Shown piece after piece: positions 1 to 13,100 of a stretch of DNA of 48,631 nt. The notes under the pieces are model-generated. The model had not been told where the DNA came from and did no database searches. It worked only from the letters and a program-made list of their open reading frames with translations. The DNA lies in NCBI RefSeq assembly GCF_022179245.1, contig NZ_BPQM01000011.1, positions 1-48,631 of the forward strand, in the 5' to 3' direction. Origin of the DNA: Methylobacterium gregans. Its GTDB lineage: Bacteria > Pseudomonadota > Alphaproteobacteria > Rhizobiales > Beijerinckiaceae. Each line of letters opens with the position of its first letter. Position 1 is the stretch's first letter. A program made the translations under genes and the position numbers.

Positions 1-43
1 GTGACGAGGGCCGCGCCGGGTCATCCGGCGCGGCCCTCGTCAC
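1..43 (-). terminator. Hairpin terminator downstream of acnA
   Basis: A perfect inverted repeat with 19-bp arms (1-19 and 25-43) and a 5-nt loop lies 19 bp beyond the acnA stop codon. No T-run can be checked because the window begins here. The position and stability suggest a transcription terminator, perhaps bidirectional. Confidence 0.75.
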
Positions 44-62
44 ATCGCGGTCTGCTTCCGCC

Positions 63-2762
<2,700 letters not shown>

Positions 2763-3048
2763 GGCTAGAGTCTTCCTCGCTGGCGATTGTCGAACACGCG
2801 CAGGCATATCCTGCGCCACGAAGACTGTGTTCGGCCGGACTGCGCTCCCGGGAGCGCGCGCCGCCTCGGGTGTGCCCGAGCAGGAGGTGCGCGAGGGTCG
2901 AATTGGACGACCCGGGATCGCGCGGCGCAGCCTGGCGCCCGTATAGAACGTTTCGAATCTGCCCGCTACCGGGCGCGCGGTGACACTCCGGCGCGGCTGT
3001 GAAGGGCGGGGATGGGGGAGGGAATACGCGGCGAGCCCTTGCCCCGAA

Positions 3049-4056
3049 TCAGGCCGCCAGACCCAAAGCCGCCGCGAAGCGGGCGCGGGCCTCGGGCAGG
3101 TCGAGCCCCTCCCCCGCCCCGCTCAGGCGGGCGAGCGCCGCCTCGGTCCGGCGCAGGGCCTCGCCCGCGAGCAGCGGCGCGCCCTCGGCGACCGCCTCCA
3201 TCTCGGCGCGCTCGCCGTTGCAGTGGAGCGCCACGTCGATGCCGGCCGCGAAGGCCGCCTCGGCGCGGGCCCGGAACGGACCCTGGAGGGCGTGCATCGA
3301 GAGGTCGTCGGTCATCAGCAGACCGTCGAAGCCGATGGCGCCGCGGATCACCCGCTCGATCACTGTGGCCGACTGGGTCGCGGGCCGCTCCGGATCGAGG
3401 GCCCGGAACACCACGTGGGCGCTCATCGCCATCGGCAGGTCGGCCAGCGCCCGGAACGGCGCGAAATCCTGCGCCTCCAGGGTGGCGAGGTCGGTCTCGA
3501 CCAGCGGAAGGCCGTGATGGCTGTCGCAGGCCGCGCGGCCGTGGCCGGGGATGTGCTTCATCACCGGCAGCACGCCGCCCGCCATCAGGCCCTCGGCGAC
3601 CGCCCGGCCGATCTCCGCCACCGCCGTGGGCGTGGTGCCGTAGGCGCGGTCGCCGATGATGTCGTGGGCGCCCGCCACCGGCACGTCGAGCACCGGCGCG
3701 CAATCGACATTGATGCCGACATCGGCCAGATCGTGCGCCATCAGCCGGGCGCCGAGGCGGGCCAGCGCCGCGGCCGCCCCGTCGAAGCGCGCGTAGGCCC
3801 GGCCCGCCGGGTAGGACGGCCAGTGCGGCGGGCCCATGCGCTGCACCCGGCCGCCCTCCTGGTCGATCAGGATCGGCGCGTCGGCCCGGCCGACCGTGTT
3901 GCGCAGCGCCGCGGTCAGCGCCCGCACCTCGTCGGGCGTGCCGATGTTGCGCTTGAACAGGATGAAGCCCCAGGGCCGCACGTCCCGGAAGAAGGCGGCC
4001 TCCTCCGGCGCGAGGGTCCGGCCGGCGCAGCCGAGGATCAGGGCACGGGAGGACAT
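3049..4056 (-). CDS. nagZ: Beta-N-acetylhexosaminidase NagZ
   Basis: A family 3 glycoside hydrolase of the cytoplasm that removes N-acetylglucosamine from anhydromuropeptides in peptidoglycan recycling. The 335-aa product shows the family signature KHIPGHGRA (near residue 160) and [12 protein letters not shown], which contains the catalytic aspartate. The frame is open upstream to 4287, but the ATG at 4056 ([12 protein letters not shown]) gives the standard NagZ start; the upstream part is low-complexity Arg/Pro. It follows the SPOR protein and argS on the same strand, the common alphaproteobacterial order. The usual next genes scpA/scpB/tatA are absent; acnA follows instead. Confidence 0.95.
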   Translation of the reverse strand: MSSRALILGCAGRTLAPEEAAFFRDVRPWGFILFKRNIGTPDEVRALTAALRNTVGRADAPILIDQEGGRVQRMGPPHWPSYPAGRAYARFDGAAAALARLGARLMAHDLADVGINVDCAPVLDVPVAGAHDIIGDRAYGTTPTAVAEIGRAVAEGLMAGGVLPVMKHIPGHGRAACDSHHGLPLVETDLATLEAQDFAPFRALADLPMAMSAHVVFRALDPERPATQSATVIERVIRGAIGFDGLLMTDDLSMHALQGPFRARAEAAFAAGIDVALHCNGERAEMEAVAEGAPLLAGEALRRTEAALARLSGAGEGLDLPEARARFAAALGLAA

Positions 4057-4252
4057 CGGGACGGGCTCGCGCGGGGTGGACGGGACCGGATCGGGATCCG
4101 GGAAGCCGAGGAGGATCCGCCGGAGGAACCCCGCCCGCAAGGCGAAAGCGGGGCAGCGCTCGCCCGCGGGCAATGCCGCCCGGCGGGTGTTGCGTTCCGG
4201 ACTCGGGGGAAGGGGCGGCCGGCGCGCTAGGCGCCGCGGCTCGGTTTCGGGC

Positions 4253-5596
4253 TCAGTTCTTGGCCACGAAGCACTGGCCGCCCGCACCCTGCAGCGCGCT
4301 GCAGAGGCTCGTCGCCTCGGCCTTGGCGAGCGGCCCGACGCGGACGCGGAAGATGCTCTTGCCGTTGACCTCGGCCTGACGGATCAGCTCGGGCTTGCCC
4401 GCGAGCTGGCTGTACTTGCGCTGCATCTCGCGGAACGCCGCCTGGGCGTCGCCCGCGCTGTTGCGCACGCCGAGCTGCACCGAGAAGCCGCCGACCGCGG
4501 CGTTGCTCACGGCGGGGGTGTCGGCCGCGGCCGTGGTGGTGGGCTCGGCCGGGATGCCGGCCTCCGGCGAGGCGGAGGCGAGGCGCTGCGGCGCCTTGCG
4601 GATCGACGGCGCCGGACGCGGCTGCTCGGCGGCCTCCTGGGCGACGGGCGCGGGCGCCGGCTGCGCGGCGGGCTGAGCCGGGGCCTGAGGCGTCGCGGCA
4701 GCGAGGCGCGCGGGCCGGGCGCGCGGGGCCGGCTCCTCGGTCGGCATCGTCATGGTGGGGATCGGCGAGGCGGGGGGCGCCTCGTCGGCGGCCTGGCGCT
4801 GGGGCGCGGGCGCCGTGGACGGCGGCGTGTCGGGCTTCACCGCCACGGTGCGCACGCGGCGGGGCTCGCCGAAGGCGTCGAGCGGGGCGCTGCCCGGGGT
4901 CACGGTGCCGGTCTGGGCCGCGCGGGCGGCCTGGCCGATGTCGATCGGCTGCTCCTCGCGGTTGACGATGCGGATCTGGCTGTCCTTCGCCTTCGGCTCG
5001 TAGATCTGCCGGTTCTGATCCGGGATCTCGACGCCGTCGGCGACCTTCGGGGCGACCTTGAGCGGGGCGGTGTCGGCCTGGATCACCGGCACGCCGCCCG
5101 AATGGCCGCCGCTGAGGCCCTTGTAGGCGAGCGCGCCGCTCACCGCGACGGCGACGACGGCCACGCCCGCGCCCACCGTGGCGAGCCGGCGGCGCGGCCG
5201 CACACGCTTCAGGCCGCGCTGGTCGGCGACGACGGGCTCCTCGCCGTAGCTCTCCGGCGGCGCCTGCTCGACGGAGGCGAGATACTGATCGAAGGCGTCG
5301 GCCGGGGTGGGGCGCGATGCCTCGGGGGCGTAGTGCTGCTCCGGGGCGAAGCTCGGCTCGGCGCGGCCCTGCCAGGATGGATGGGCGGCGGGCTGCTCCG
5401 CCGCGCGGTCCTGCTCGCCGCGCCGCTCGTCGCGGGCGGCCAGCAGGGCGCGGAAGGGGTCGTCCTGCCCGACGATGCGGGCGAGCTCGGCGAGCGGATC
5501 CTTGCCCGCCGGAGCGCCGGGCTTGCCCCCGGTCTGCTGCTGAAGCTCGCGCGCGAAGGCTTCGAGGTCGAGCTGGGCGCGCGCGGCATTCGTCAT
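4253..5596 (-). CDS. SPOR domain membrane protein
   Basis: A 447-aa bitopic inner-membrane protein. A charged cytoplasmic N-terminal region (1-135) is followed by basic residues and one membrane segment (about 139-161, ATVGAGVAVVAVAVSGALAY), a long Pro/Ala-rich periplasmic linker (180-360), and a C-terminal SPOR domain (about 368-445, starting GGFSVQLGVRNSAGDA and containing IFRVRVGPLAKAEA). SPOR domains bind denuded septal glycan, so a role at the division site is likely from the family. It lies between argS and nagZ on the same strand, about 33 bp after argS, consistent with co-transcription. The start at 5596 is the only plausible one. Confidence 0.92.
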   Translation of the reverse strand: MTNAARAQLDLEAFARELQQQTGGKPGAPAGKDPLAELARIVGQDDPFRALLAARDERRGEQDRAAEQPAAHPSWQGRAEPSFAPEQHYAPEASRPTPADAFDQYLASVEQAPPESYGEEPVVADQRGLKRVRPRRRLATVGAGVAVVAVAVSGALAYKGLSGGHSGGVPVIQADTAPLKVAPKVADGVEIPDQNRQIYEPKAKDSQIRIVNREEQPIDIGQAARAAQTGTVTPGSAPLDAFGEPRRVRTVAVKPDTPPSTAPAPQRQAADEAPPASPIPTMTMPTEEPAPRARPARLAAATPQAPAQPAAQPAPAPVAQEAAEQPRPAPSIRKAPQRLASASPEAGIPAEPTTTAAADTPAVSNAAVGGFSVQLGVRNSAGDAQAAFREMQRKYSQLAGKPELIRQAEVNGKSIFRVRVGPLAKAEATSLCSALQGAGGQCFVAKN

Positions 5597-5629
5597 GGCA
5601 GCAATCTCCCTCTAACGCCGATCCGGGCC

Positions 5630-7384
5630 TCAGCGCATCTCATCGGGTGCGGTGACGCCCAGCACTGCGAGACCGGAAGCGAGCGTGCTCCGCACGGCCT
5701 CGACGAGGGCCAGCCTCGCCTCGGTCGACTTTCGGTCGGTTGCATTAACAAACCGTAATTGCGGCAAGTCTTTGCCCTTGTTCCAGAAACTATGCAGCGA
5801 ACTTGCGACTTCGTAGAGATGGAAGGCGATGCGGTGCGGCTCGTGCGCGGCGGCGGCCGCCTCCAGCACCCGGGGGTACTGCGCCACGAGGCGCATCATC
5901 TCGATCTCCCCCGAATCGATGAGCCGGCCGAGGTCGGCTTCCGCCAGCGCGGCGGCGTCCGCGAAGTCCGTATCGGGGAAGGCCTCGCGCGCCTGCCGCT
6001 GCACCGAGCGGGCCCGGGCATGGGCGTACTGCACGTAGAAGACCGGGTTGTCCTTCGACTGCTCGACCACCTTGGCGAGGTCGAAATCGAGGGTGGCGTC
6101 GTTCTTCCGGTAGAGCATCATGAAGCGGATCGCGTCGCGCCCGACCTCGTCGATGACCTCGCGCAGCGTCACGAACTCGCCCGCGCGCTTCGACATCTTC
6201 ACGGGCTCGCCCGCCCGCAGCAGCCGCACGAGCTGGCAGAGCTTCACGTCGAGGGTGGCCTCGCCGTCCGACACCGCCTTCACGGCCGCCTGCATGCGCT
6301 TGACGTAGCCGCCGTGGTCGGCGCCCAGCACGTCGATCATCTCACGGGCGCCGCGCAGGAACTTGTCCCGGTGATAGGCGATGTCGGCCGCGAAGTAGGT
6401 GTAGGTGCCGTCCGACTTCAGCAGCGGCCGGTCGGTGTCGTCGCCGAACTCGCGCGTGCGGAACAGGGTCTGCTCGCGGTCCTCCCAATCCTCCGGCAAC
6501 TGGCCCTTGGGCGGAGGCAGGCGCCCCTCGTAGACGAGGCCGCGGGCGCGCAGCGCGCCGAGGAGTTCGCCCACCGCACCGCTATCCTGGAGCTTGCGCT
6601 CGGAGAAGAACACGTCGTGCCGGATGCCGATGGCCGCGAGGTCGTCGCGGATCATCTCCATCATGGCGCCGAGCGCGGCGTCGCGCACGACCGGCAGCCA
6701 CTCGGATTCCGGCGTGTCGGCGAGCGAATCGCCGTGGCGCTCGGCCAGCGCCTGCCCCACCGGGATCAGGTAGTCGCCCGGGTAGAGCCCCTCCCCCACC
6801 ACGGCGTCGCTTCGGCCGAGCGCCTGGAGGTAGCGGATGTAGGCCGAGCGGGCCAGCACCACGACCTGCGCGCCCGCGTCGTTGATGTAGTACTCGCGCA
6901 CGACCTCGCGGCCCGCCGCGACGAGGAGGTTCGCCAGCGCGTCGCCGAAGACCGCGCCGCGGCCGTGGCCGACATGCATCGGCCCCGTGGGGTTGGCCGA
7001 GACGTACTCGATGTTGACGAGCCCGCCCGGCATCCTGGCCCGGCCGAAGCCCGCCGGGTCGGCGAGTGCCGAGCGCACCACGTCCTGCAGGACGTGCGGC
7101 GCCAGCCGCAGGTTGATGAAGCCCGGGCCGGCCACGCTCGCCTCGGTCACCCGCGGGTCGGCGCGCAGCTCCGCGGCGAGCGCCTCGCCGAGCGCCTTCG
7201 GGTTGGCGCGCGCCTCCTTGGCCAGCACCAGGGCGGCGTTGGTAGCCAGATCCCCGTGGGCGGGGTCGCGCGGCGGCTCGACCACCACGCGGGCGAGGTC
7301 GAGCCCCTCGGGCAGGGTGCCGGAACGGGTCAGCGCTTCGAGGGCCTCGCGCACGCGCGCCTCGAACAGGGCGAAGATGTTCAT
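5630..7384 (-). CDS. argS: Arginyl-tRNA synthetase
   Basis: Charges tRNA-Arg with arginine in the cytoplasm. The 584-aa product has the N-terminal Arg-tRNA synthetase domain (1-90), the class I signature HVGHGRGAV (HIGH-like), the KMSKR equivalent [10 protein letters not shown], and the DALR anticodon-binding domain ending in [20 protein letters not shown]. The ATG at 7384 ([11 protein letters not shown]) is the family start; the open frame up to 7462 has no such sequence. It heads a likely operon with the SPOR protein and nagZ. Confidence 0.97.
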   Translation of the reverse strand: MNIFALFEARVREALEALTRSGTLPEGLDLARVVVEPPRDPAHGDLATNAALVLAKEARANPKALGEALAAELRADPRVTEASVAGPGFINLRLAPHVLQDVVRSALADPAGFGRARMPGGLVNIEYVSANPTGPMHVGHGRGAVFGDALANLLVAAGREVVREYYINDAGAQVVVLARSAYIRYLQALGRSDAVVGEGLYPGDYLIPVGQALAERHGDSLADTPESEWLPVVRDAALGAMMEMIRDDLAAIGIRHDVFFSERKLQDSGAVGELLGALRARGLVYEGRLPPPKGQLPEDWEDREQTLFRTREFGDDTDRPLLKSDGTYTYFAADIAYHRDKFLRGAREMIDVLGADHGGYVKRMQAAVKAVSDGEATLDVKLCQLVRLLRAGEPVKMSKRAGEFVTLREVIDEVGRDAIRFMMLYRKNDATLDFDLAKVVEQSKDNPVFYVQYAHARARSVQRQAREAFPDTDFADAAALAEADLGRLIDSGEIEMMRLVAQYPRVLEAAAAAHEPHRIAFHLYEVASSLHSFWNKGKDLPQLRFVNATDRKSTEARLALVEAVRSTLASGLAVLGVTAPDEMR

Positions 7385-7670
7385 GGTCGTGTCGTCGGAT
7401 CCGTCGCAGGGGCCGCCTGGAACGGGCGGCGGCGCGTGCCTTCTCTCGCCCGCGCATAGCAAGGGGGCGGGTTCAAGTCACGGCAGGGGACCTCGGCGGC
7501 GCGATCATGGCGGGCCGCCCGCCCTTGCCCGGCCGGGTGTCGGACGGTTCGCCAGGACTGTGTTGTCCACGGAGACGCAAAGATCTGCGTAGAGTTCCGG
7601 CTTGAACCGATACGGCCAAGTTTGCGTTGACTGGCGTGTCGCGCCGTTTTCGCGCGCTGGAGACCACGAG

Positions 7671-8174
7671 ATGAAGGCCCTTGTTCTGGCTGGCGCGGCG
7701 CTCGGCGCCGGCCTGATGATGATGCCGAGCGCCGAGGCCGGCCCCTACGGCTACGGCGGCTATCGCGGCGGTTACGGCGGGGGCTTCGCGGGCCACCGCG
7801 GCGTCTACGGCGGGCGTGGCTTCGGCTATGGCGGCTACCGCGGCTACGCGGGCCGGGGCTTCGGCTACGGCGGGTATGGCGGGCGCGGCTACGGCTACCG
7901 CGCGGCCGGCTACGGCTATCGCGGCGGCTTCTACGGTGGCCGCGGCTACGGCCGGGGCCTCGGCCTTGGTCTTGCCGGCGCGGGGATCGGCCTGGGCGTG
8001 GGCCTGGCGGCGGGCACGCTCGCGGCCGGCTCCTACGGCTATGGGGCGCCCTATTACGGCACGAACGGCTACGGCTCCTACGGCTACGCCCCGGTCGGCT
8101 ACAGCTACCCGTCCTACGGCTACGCCGCCCCTACCTACGGCTACAGCTACGGCGCCGGTTGCGGCTGCTGGTAG
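7671..8174 (+). CDS. Exported glycine/tyrosine-rich protein
   Basis: A 167-aa product with a signal peptide (MKALVLAGAALGAGLMMM, cleavage probably after PSAEA at residue 23), followed by repeated GYGG, GGYRGG and GRGYGY motifs, a short hydrophobic Gly/Ala/Leu stretch in the middle (about 101-125), and an end in GAGCGCW. This is the composition of surface or envelope-associated low-complexity proteins common in Methylobacterium; no enzymatic motif is seen. The ATG at 7671 is chosen because it begins the signal peptide; a frame-open upstream start at 7602 adds non-secretory residues. No function can be assigned. Confidence 0.8.
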   Translation: MKALVLAGAALGAGLMMMPSAEAGPYGYGGYRGGYGGGFAGHRGVYGGRGFGYGGYRGYAGRGFGYGGYGGRGYGYRAAGYGYRGGFYGGRGYGRGLGLGLAGAGIGLGVGLAAGTLAAGSYGYGAPYYGTNGYGSYGYAPVGYSYPSYGYAAPTYGYSYGAGCGCW

Positions 8175-8195
8175 GCGCGCGCCCGCTCGCCGGCC

Positions 8196-9476
8196 TCAGG
8201 GCTCGGCGAGCGGCAGGCCGCGGCTCGGCGGGGACCAGTGCAGGTCCGGCGTCGAGCGGAAGAGGCTCCGGTGGGCGAGCACCGCGTAGGTGTCGGTCAT
8301 GCCCGCGATGTAGTCGCTGATCCGCCGCGCTACCCGGGCCTCGGAGGCGTTGCTCAGCCCCGCGCTCCACTCCTCGGGCATCCGGGCCGGGTCGGCCGAG
8401 AAGGCCGCGAACAGGTCGGCCACGATGGCGTTCGCCTTGGCGCGCACCGCCATCACGCCGGGATGGCGGTACATCCGGGCGTAGAGGAAGCGCTTGATGT
8501 CGGCGTCCGCCGCCGCGATGGCGGGCGAGAAGGCGATGACCGGCGCGCCCGCCGCGCGGATGTCCGCGACGCTTGCCGGCCCGAGTTCCGCGATGCGGCG
8601 CTCCCCCTGCCCGATCAGGTCCTCGACGAAGCGGGTGATCACCCGGCGGGCCAGCTCGTGGATCTTGCGCGATGTTTCGAGGTTCGGGTGGAGCCCGTCG
8701 ATCTCGTCGAGCAGCCCCTTCAGGAACGGCACCTCCGCGAGATCCGCCAGCTCGAACAGCCCGGCCCGCAGGCCGTCGTCGAGATCGTGGCTGTCGTAGG
8801 CGATGTCGTCGGCGAGCGCGGCGACCTGCGCCTCGGGGCCCGCGTGGAGGGCGAGTTCGAGGGGAAAGAGCGCGTCGAATTCCAGGATCGCCGCCGGGAT
8901 GCCCGCCTGTCGGTAGCGTGGGGTCGGCGTGCCGTCGGCCTCCAGCAGCGGGCCGTTGTGCTTGACCAGCCCCTCCAGCGTCTCCCAGGCGAGGTTCAGC
9001 CCGTCGAAGCCGGCGTAGCGCCGCTCCAGCCGCGTGACGATGCGCAGGGCCTGGGCGTTGTGGTCGAACCCGCCGTAGGGCGCCATGCAGGCGTCGAGCG
9101 CGTCCTCGCCCGTATGGCCGAAGCAGGTGTGGCCGAGGTCGTGGCTGAGGGCGAGCGCCTCGGCCAGATCCTCGTCGAGGCCGAGCGCGCGGGCGAGCGC
9201 GCGGGCGATCTGGCTGACCTCCAGGGTGTGGGTCAGGCGGGTGCGGTAGTGGTCGCCCTCGTGGTGCACGAAGACCTGGGTCTTGTGCTTGAGCCGCCGG
9301 AAGGCGGTGGCGTGGACGATGCGGTCGCGGTCGCGCTGGAAGGCGCTGCGGGTCGGCGAGGCCGGCTCGGGGATCAGCCGCCCGCGCGTGCGCGCCGGAT
9401 CCGTGGCGTAGGGTGCGCGCCAGCGCTCACCGGGTGGCCGCACGCGATCCTCTCCGCTCCGATACCCGCATGACAC
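8196..9476 (-). CDS. dgt: Deoxyguanosinetriphosphate triphosphohydrolase-like protein
   Basis: An HD-superfamily dNTP triphosphohydrolase that splits dNTPs into nucleosides and tripolyphosphate. The HD metal site is clear: [14 protein letters not shown] (first His), [13 protein letters not shown] (HD pair), and [11 protein letters not shown] further on. The 426-aa product from GTG 9476 fits the shorter alphaproteobacterial type. A second GTG at 9443 has a better GGAGAGG site at 5-nt spacing and gives 415 aa, so the exact start is open. It is divergent from the Fe-S carrier gene across about 110 bp. Confidence 0.93.
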   Translation of the reverse strand: MSCGYRSGEDRVRPPGERWRAPYATDPARTRGRLIPEPASPTRSAFQRDRDRIVHATAFRRLKHKTQVFVHHEGDHYRTRLTHTLEVSQIARALARALGLDEDLAEALALSHDLGHTCFGHTGEDALDACMAPYGGFDHNAQALRIVTRLERRYAGFDGLNLAWETLEGLVKHNGPLLEADGTPTPRYRQAGIPAAILEFDALFPLELALHAGPEAQVAALADDIAYDSHDLDDGLRAGLFELADLAEVPFLKGLLDEIDGLHPNLETSRKIHELARRVITRFVEDLIGQGERRIAELGPASVADIRAAGAPVIAFSPAIAAADADIKRFLYARMYRHPGVMAVRAKANAIVADLFAAFSADPARMPEEWSAGLSNASEARVARRISDYIAGMTDTYAVLAHRSLFRSTPDLHWSPPSRGLPLAEP

Positions 9477-9586
9477 CCCCAACCTCGCCCGCGTTGCGGG
9501 GCCCGTCCGTCGCCCATATCTTGTGGGCCGCGGCGCGTCCGGCAATCGCCGGGCGCCCGCTTACGCACAGCACCTTCCGGTAGCCC

Positions 9587-9928
9587 ATGTCCGGTGCATC
9601 AATGACCGAGATCACCCTGACCCCCCGCGCCGCCCGGCGCATCAACGAGATCATGGGCGCCGAGCCGCCCGGCTCGGTGCTGCGGATCAGCGTCAACGGC
9701 GGCGGCTGCTCGGGCTTCTCCTACGCCTTCGACATCGCCCGCGACCGCGTCGACCAAGACGTGGCGGTGGAGCGCGACGGCGCGACCGTGGTGATCGACC
9801 CGGTGTCGCTCGAGTACATGAGCGGCTCGACCATTGATTTTGTGAACGACCTGATCGGCCAGTCCTTCAAGATCGTGAACCCGCTGGCCACGGCGTCCTG
9901 CGGCTGCGGCACGTCGTTCTCGATCTGA
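9587..9928 (+). CDS. A-type iron-sulfur cluster carrier (IscA/ErpA/HesB family)
   Basis: A 113-aa protein that carries or inserts Fe-S clusters in the cytoplasm. The three conserved cysteines are visible: NGGGCSGFSY and the C-terminal SCGCGTSFSI. The sequence MTEITLTPRAARRI at 9602 is an equally likely start (108 aa). The gene stands alone, divergent from dgt and convergent with tamB, with strong hairpins following. The family (IscA, ErpA, HesB) is certain; I cannot separate ErpA from the other A-type carriers without alignment. Confidence 0.93.
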   Translation: MSGASMTEITLTPRAARRINEIMGAEPPGSVLRISVNGGGCSGFSYAFDIARDRVDQDVAVERDGATVVIDPVSLEYMSGSTIDFVNDLIGQSFKIVNPLATASCGCGTSFSI

Positions 9929-9948
9929 GGTTCCGGGGAGCCCAAGGT

Positions 9949-10114
9949 CTGGGATCCCCAAGGGCCAAGGCCCTTTCGGCGCCTAAAGGCGCTGCAGGCG
10001 GGGTCCGGGGCGCGCAGCCCCGGGATTGCCTTCTCCGCCCCGGCTTTGCCGGGGCGGAGAAGGCAAATGCAGGGTTCCACCCTGCACCCGCCAAAGGTCT
10101 CGACCTTTGGAATC
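9949..10114. repeat. Interspersed multi-hairpin repeat element
   Basis: The gap between the Fe-S carrier gene and tamB is a row of palindromes: GGGCC-AA-GGCCC, CGCC-TAAA-GGCG, a GGGGC/GCCCC stem, the very strong stem at 10026-10066, a TGCAGGGT/ACCCTGCA stem, and CCAAAGGT-CTCG-ACCTTTGG. This arrangement resembles intergenic repeat units scattered in Methylobacterium and other alphaproteobacterial genomes. That it is dispersed is inferred from memory of such units; only one copy is in this window. Confidence 0.55.
10026..10066. terminator. Bidirectional hairpin terminator
   Basis: A perfect 19-bp stem closed by a 3-nt TTT loop between the convergent Fe-S carrier gene and tamB, flanked by short A/T runs on both sides. 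It probably terminates both transcripts. Confidence 0.75.
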
Positions 10115-10134
10115 CGGGACTTCAGCTCAGTGCC

Positions 10135-13100
10135 CTACCACTCCCACTCGGCGCCGACGCCGAGGCTTGTGCGGCCGTCGCTGCCGGCCTCGCCCTGGAC
10201 CTTCACGCGGCGCGTCACGTCGTAGTTGATGACCGCCCCCGTGTCGGCGGGCTTGGCGCCAGCCTTCACGCCCACGCTGAGCCGGTCCGAGAGGTAGCGC
10301 GAGGCCCCGACCGCCGGGCCGCCGCTGGTGCCGGTCGAGACGTCGAGGCTGTCGAGGCCGAGCCCCTTGCGCGCCGCCTCGAACACGTCCGGCCCCCCGG
10401 CTCCCCCTGAGAGCTGCGACACGGCCTGGGCCAGCTGCAGCGCCTGGAACGGCGACAGGCTGCCCGAGGCCTTCTTGAACAGCAGCCGCGAAAGCACCTC
10501 GTCCTGCGGCAGGGTCGGGTCCGAGGAGATGTCGAAGCTCGGCTGGTTGGCCGGCCCAGTCACCGCGATGCGGGCCGTGATGTCGGTCGCCTTGGTCTCG
10601 GCCAGGAAGTCGAGGTCCGGCCGCGTCAGCTCGCCCCCGAAGGTCAGGCGCCCGCGGGTGAAGTCGAGGCGCTGGCCGATGATCTGGAGCCGGCCGCGGC
10701 GCATCGCGAAGGCGCCGGTCGCCCCCGGATCCCGCGAGGAGCCGGTGATGCGCAACGACCCGCCGAGCTCGGCGTCGATGCCGCGCCCGCGCACGAAGAT
10801 GCGGTTCGGCGCCTCCACCTGGATATCCAGGGCGGCGTCGAAGGGCGCCCCGGCCCGGCCCCTTTTGCCCGCGGCGAGCTGCCGGCCCTGCGGCCGGCTG
10901 GCGAGGCGGGCGCGCACCTCCGGCGTGGTGTTGACCCGGCGCGTGCCCGGCAGCGGCTTCACGGTGGCGGGGAGTCGGTCCGGCACCGAGACCTCGACCG
11001 AGGCGAGATCGACCCGGCCGGTGATCTTCGGCCGCTCGGCGAGCGGTCCGCTCAAGCTCAGGTCGAGCCCCGCCACCGCGGTGACGAGGGGGCTCGAGAC
11101 CAGCTCCGCGTTCCGGCCGGTGATGCGAAGGCTGCCCGGGAAACCCCGGGCCGGCTCCAGCGCGACGCGACCCTCGACCCCGAGCGTGCCGCCGTTGCGG
11201 GTCGCGGCGGTGAGGCGTTCCAGCACGATCGTGTCGCCGCGCCCGACCGCCCGGCCCTGGATGTCGGTGAGGCGGATGCCCTGAAGCGGGTCGGTGAAGC
11301 TGCCGCCCGAGAGCGTCGCGGCGCCCTCGGCGCGCGGCGCGGCGGGCGTGCCGCCGATCCGGGCATCGAGCGCCACGCGCCCGCCGACCCGCTGGCCGGT
11401 GGCGCTGAGCAGGCTGTTGGCGAGCGCGGCGTCGAGGCTGCCGCGGGCGGTCAGGGCCAGGGCCTCGTCGGGATCGATCGGCAGCGAGCCGCCGAGGGTG
11501 AGTTCCGCACCCCGGCCCGCGCTCACCCGCCCGTCGATCCCGATGCGGCCGTCGCTGATCGTGCCGGCGGCGCGCGCCTCGACGGGCGGCAGGCCGGCCC
11601 GGCGGGTCTCGGGCGTCACCACCCGGGCGAGGCTCAGGCTGTAGCGGCCGCGCGGCCGCTCCGGCGTGCCGGAGAGATCGGCCTCGCCGTCGAGGGTGCC
11701 GGAGACCTGGAGCTTCGGGCTGGCGATGCGGGCGAGCGCCAGCGGCAGGGCCCGGATGCCGAGCTTCAGGTCGAGGGCATCGCGCCCCGCCCGGCCGGCC
11801 AGCGTCAGGCGGCCGGTGCCCGCAATCACCGCGAGGTCGTCCACCGCGACCGCGCCCTCCGCGAAGGTCAGGGTGGCGGGGGCCGCCAGCGCCAGCCGGT
11901 CGGCCCCGCGCGCCGCGCTGAAGCGCGCGAGCGCCAGCCGGAGCGGCGGGCCCGGCATCAGCCGGGCGGCGCCGTCGAGGTCGAAGCCGCGGGCCTTGGC
12001 CGCCAGCACAAGGTCGGTCGCTTGGCCGCCGCCGGTCGCGGTGAGGCGCACCGTGTCGAGGCTCTCGCCCGCCGCGATCAGCCGGTCGGCCTCCAGGCGC
12101 CCGTCGAGGCGCGGTGCGGCGCGCAGGTCCGTGCCGCGCATGTCGGCGTCGAGCCGGGCGAGGCCGATCTCCCCGGCGCGGACCCGGTCCCCGCGCGCCT
12201 TCAGCGTTGCGTCCTGGCGCCCGCCCGCGCGGGAGAGCGCGAGGTCGGCCTCCAGGCTGCCGCCCAGGCGGGTCAGCGCCAGGGCCGAGAGGTCGTCGAG
12301 GTCGCCGGCCTTCAGGGCGAGATTGCCCTCGGCGAGCCAGGATTCCGCGGCGAGCCGTCCCTGCCCGGCAAGATTCACCGAGCCGAGGCCGAGATTCAGC
12401 CGGTCGAGCTGCCAGTCGGCTCCCGCCCGGGCGAGGTGGAGGTCGCCCGCCAGCACCTTGCCGCCGACGCTGCCGCCGAGCTTGAGGGTGCCGTCCGCTT
12501 GCCCCAGCGCGTCCGTCACCGTGGCGTCCGCCCGCAGGGCCCGGACCGGGCGGCCGAGCGCGCTCGCCTCCGGCGCCTCGATCACGGCGGCGATGTTGGG
12601 GCGCTCCAGGGTGCCGGTGAGCCGGCCCGACAGGGTGGCCCGGCCGCCGAGCCGCGCGTCGAGCCCCGCGAGGTCCTTCAGGTCGATGTCAGTCCGGGCG
12701 TCGGCGAGCCGCGCGGTGGCGCGGCCCTCCAGGCGGGCGATCATGCGGGCGCCTTCGAGCCGCACCGCATCGAAGCCGTAGCCGTCGTAGACGGTGGAGA
12801 GGCGGCCCGTGAAGCGCGGGGTCTCGCCGAGCAGCCGGTCGAGCACCGGCTCGCCCAGCGCGAGGTCGCCCGCGCGCAGGTCCACCTCGGCCGAGACGGC
12901 CTTTCGGGCCGGGTCGCCGCCGAGCCTGGCCGTGCCCGCGAGGCTGCCCGCGAGGCGCCGCCCGGCGAGGCCGGAGAAGGCCGCGACGTCCCCGAGCCGG
13001 CCCTCCGCCGTGCCCGAGAGGGTGTTGCGGCCGATTCGGCCCGCATAGGTGGCGGTGAGCGTCGGCGCCTCCAGGGCGAGGCGCGCGACGGTGAGCACGT

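Noticed and set aside
7740..8160. Repeated GGCTACGGC-type units that might suggest a CRISPR array or tandem repeat locus
   Set aside because: The periodicity follows Gly-Tyr codons of a coding sequence; there are no unique spacers or conserved repeat length.
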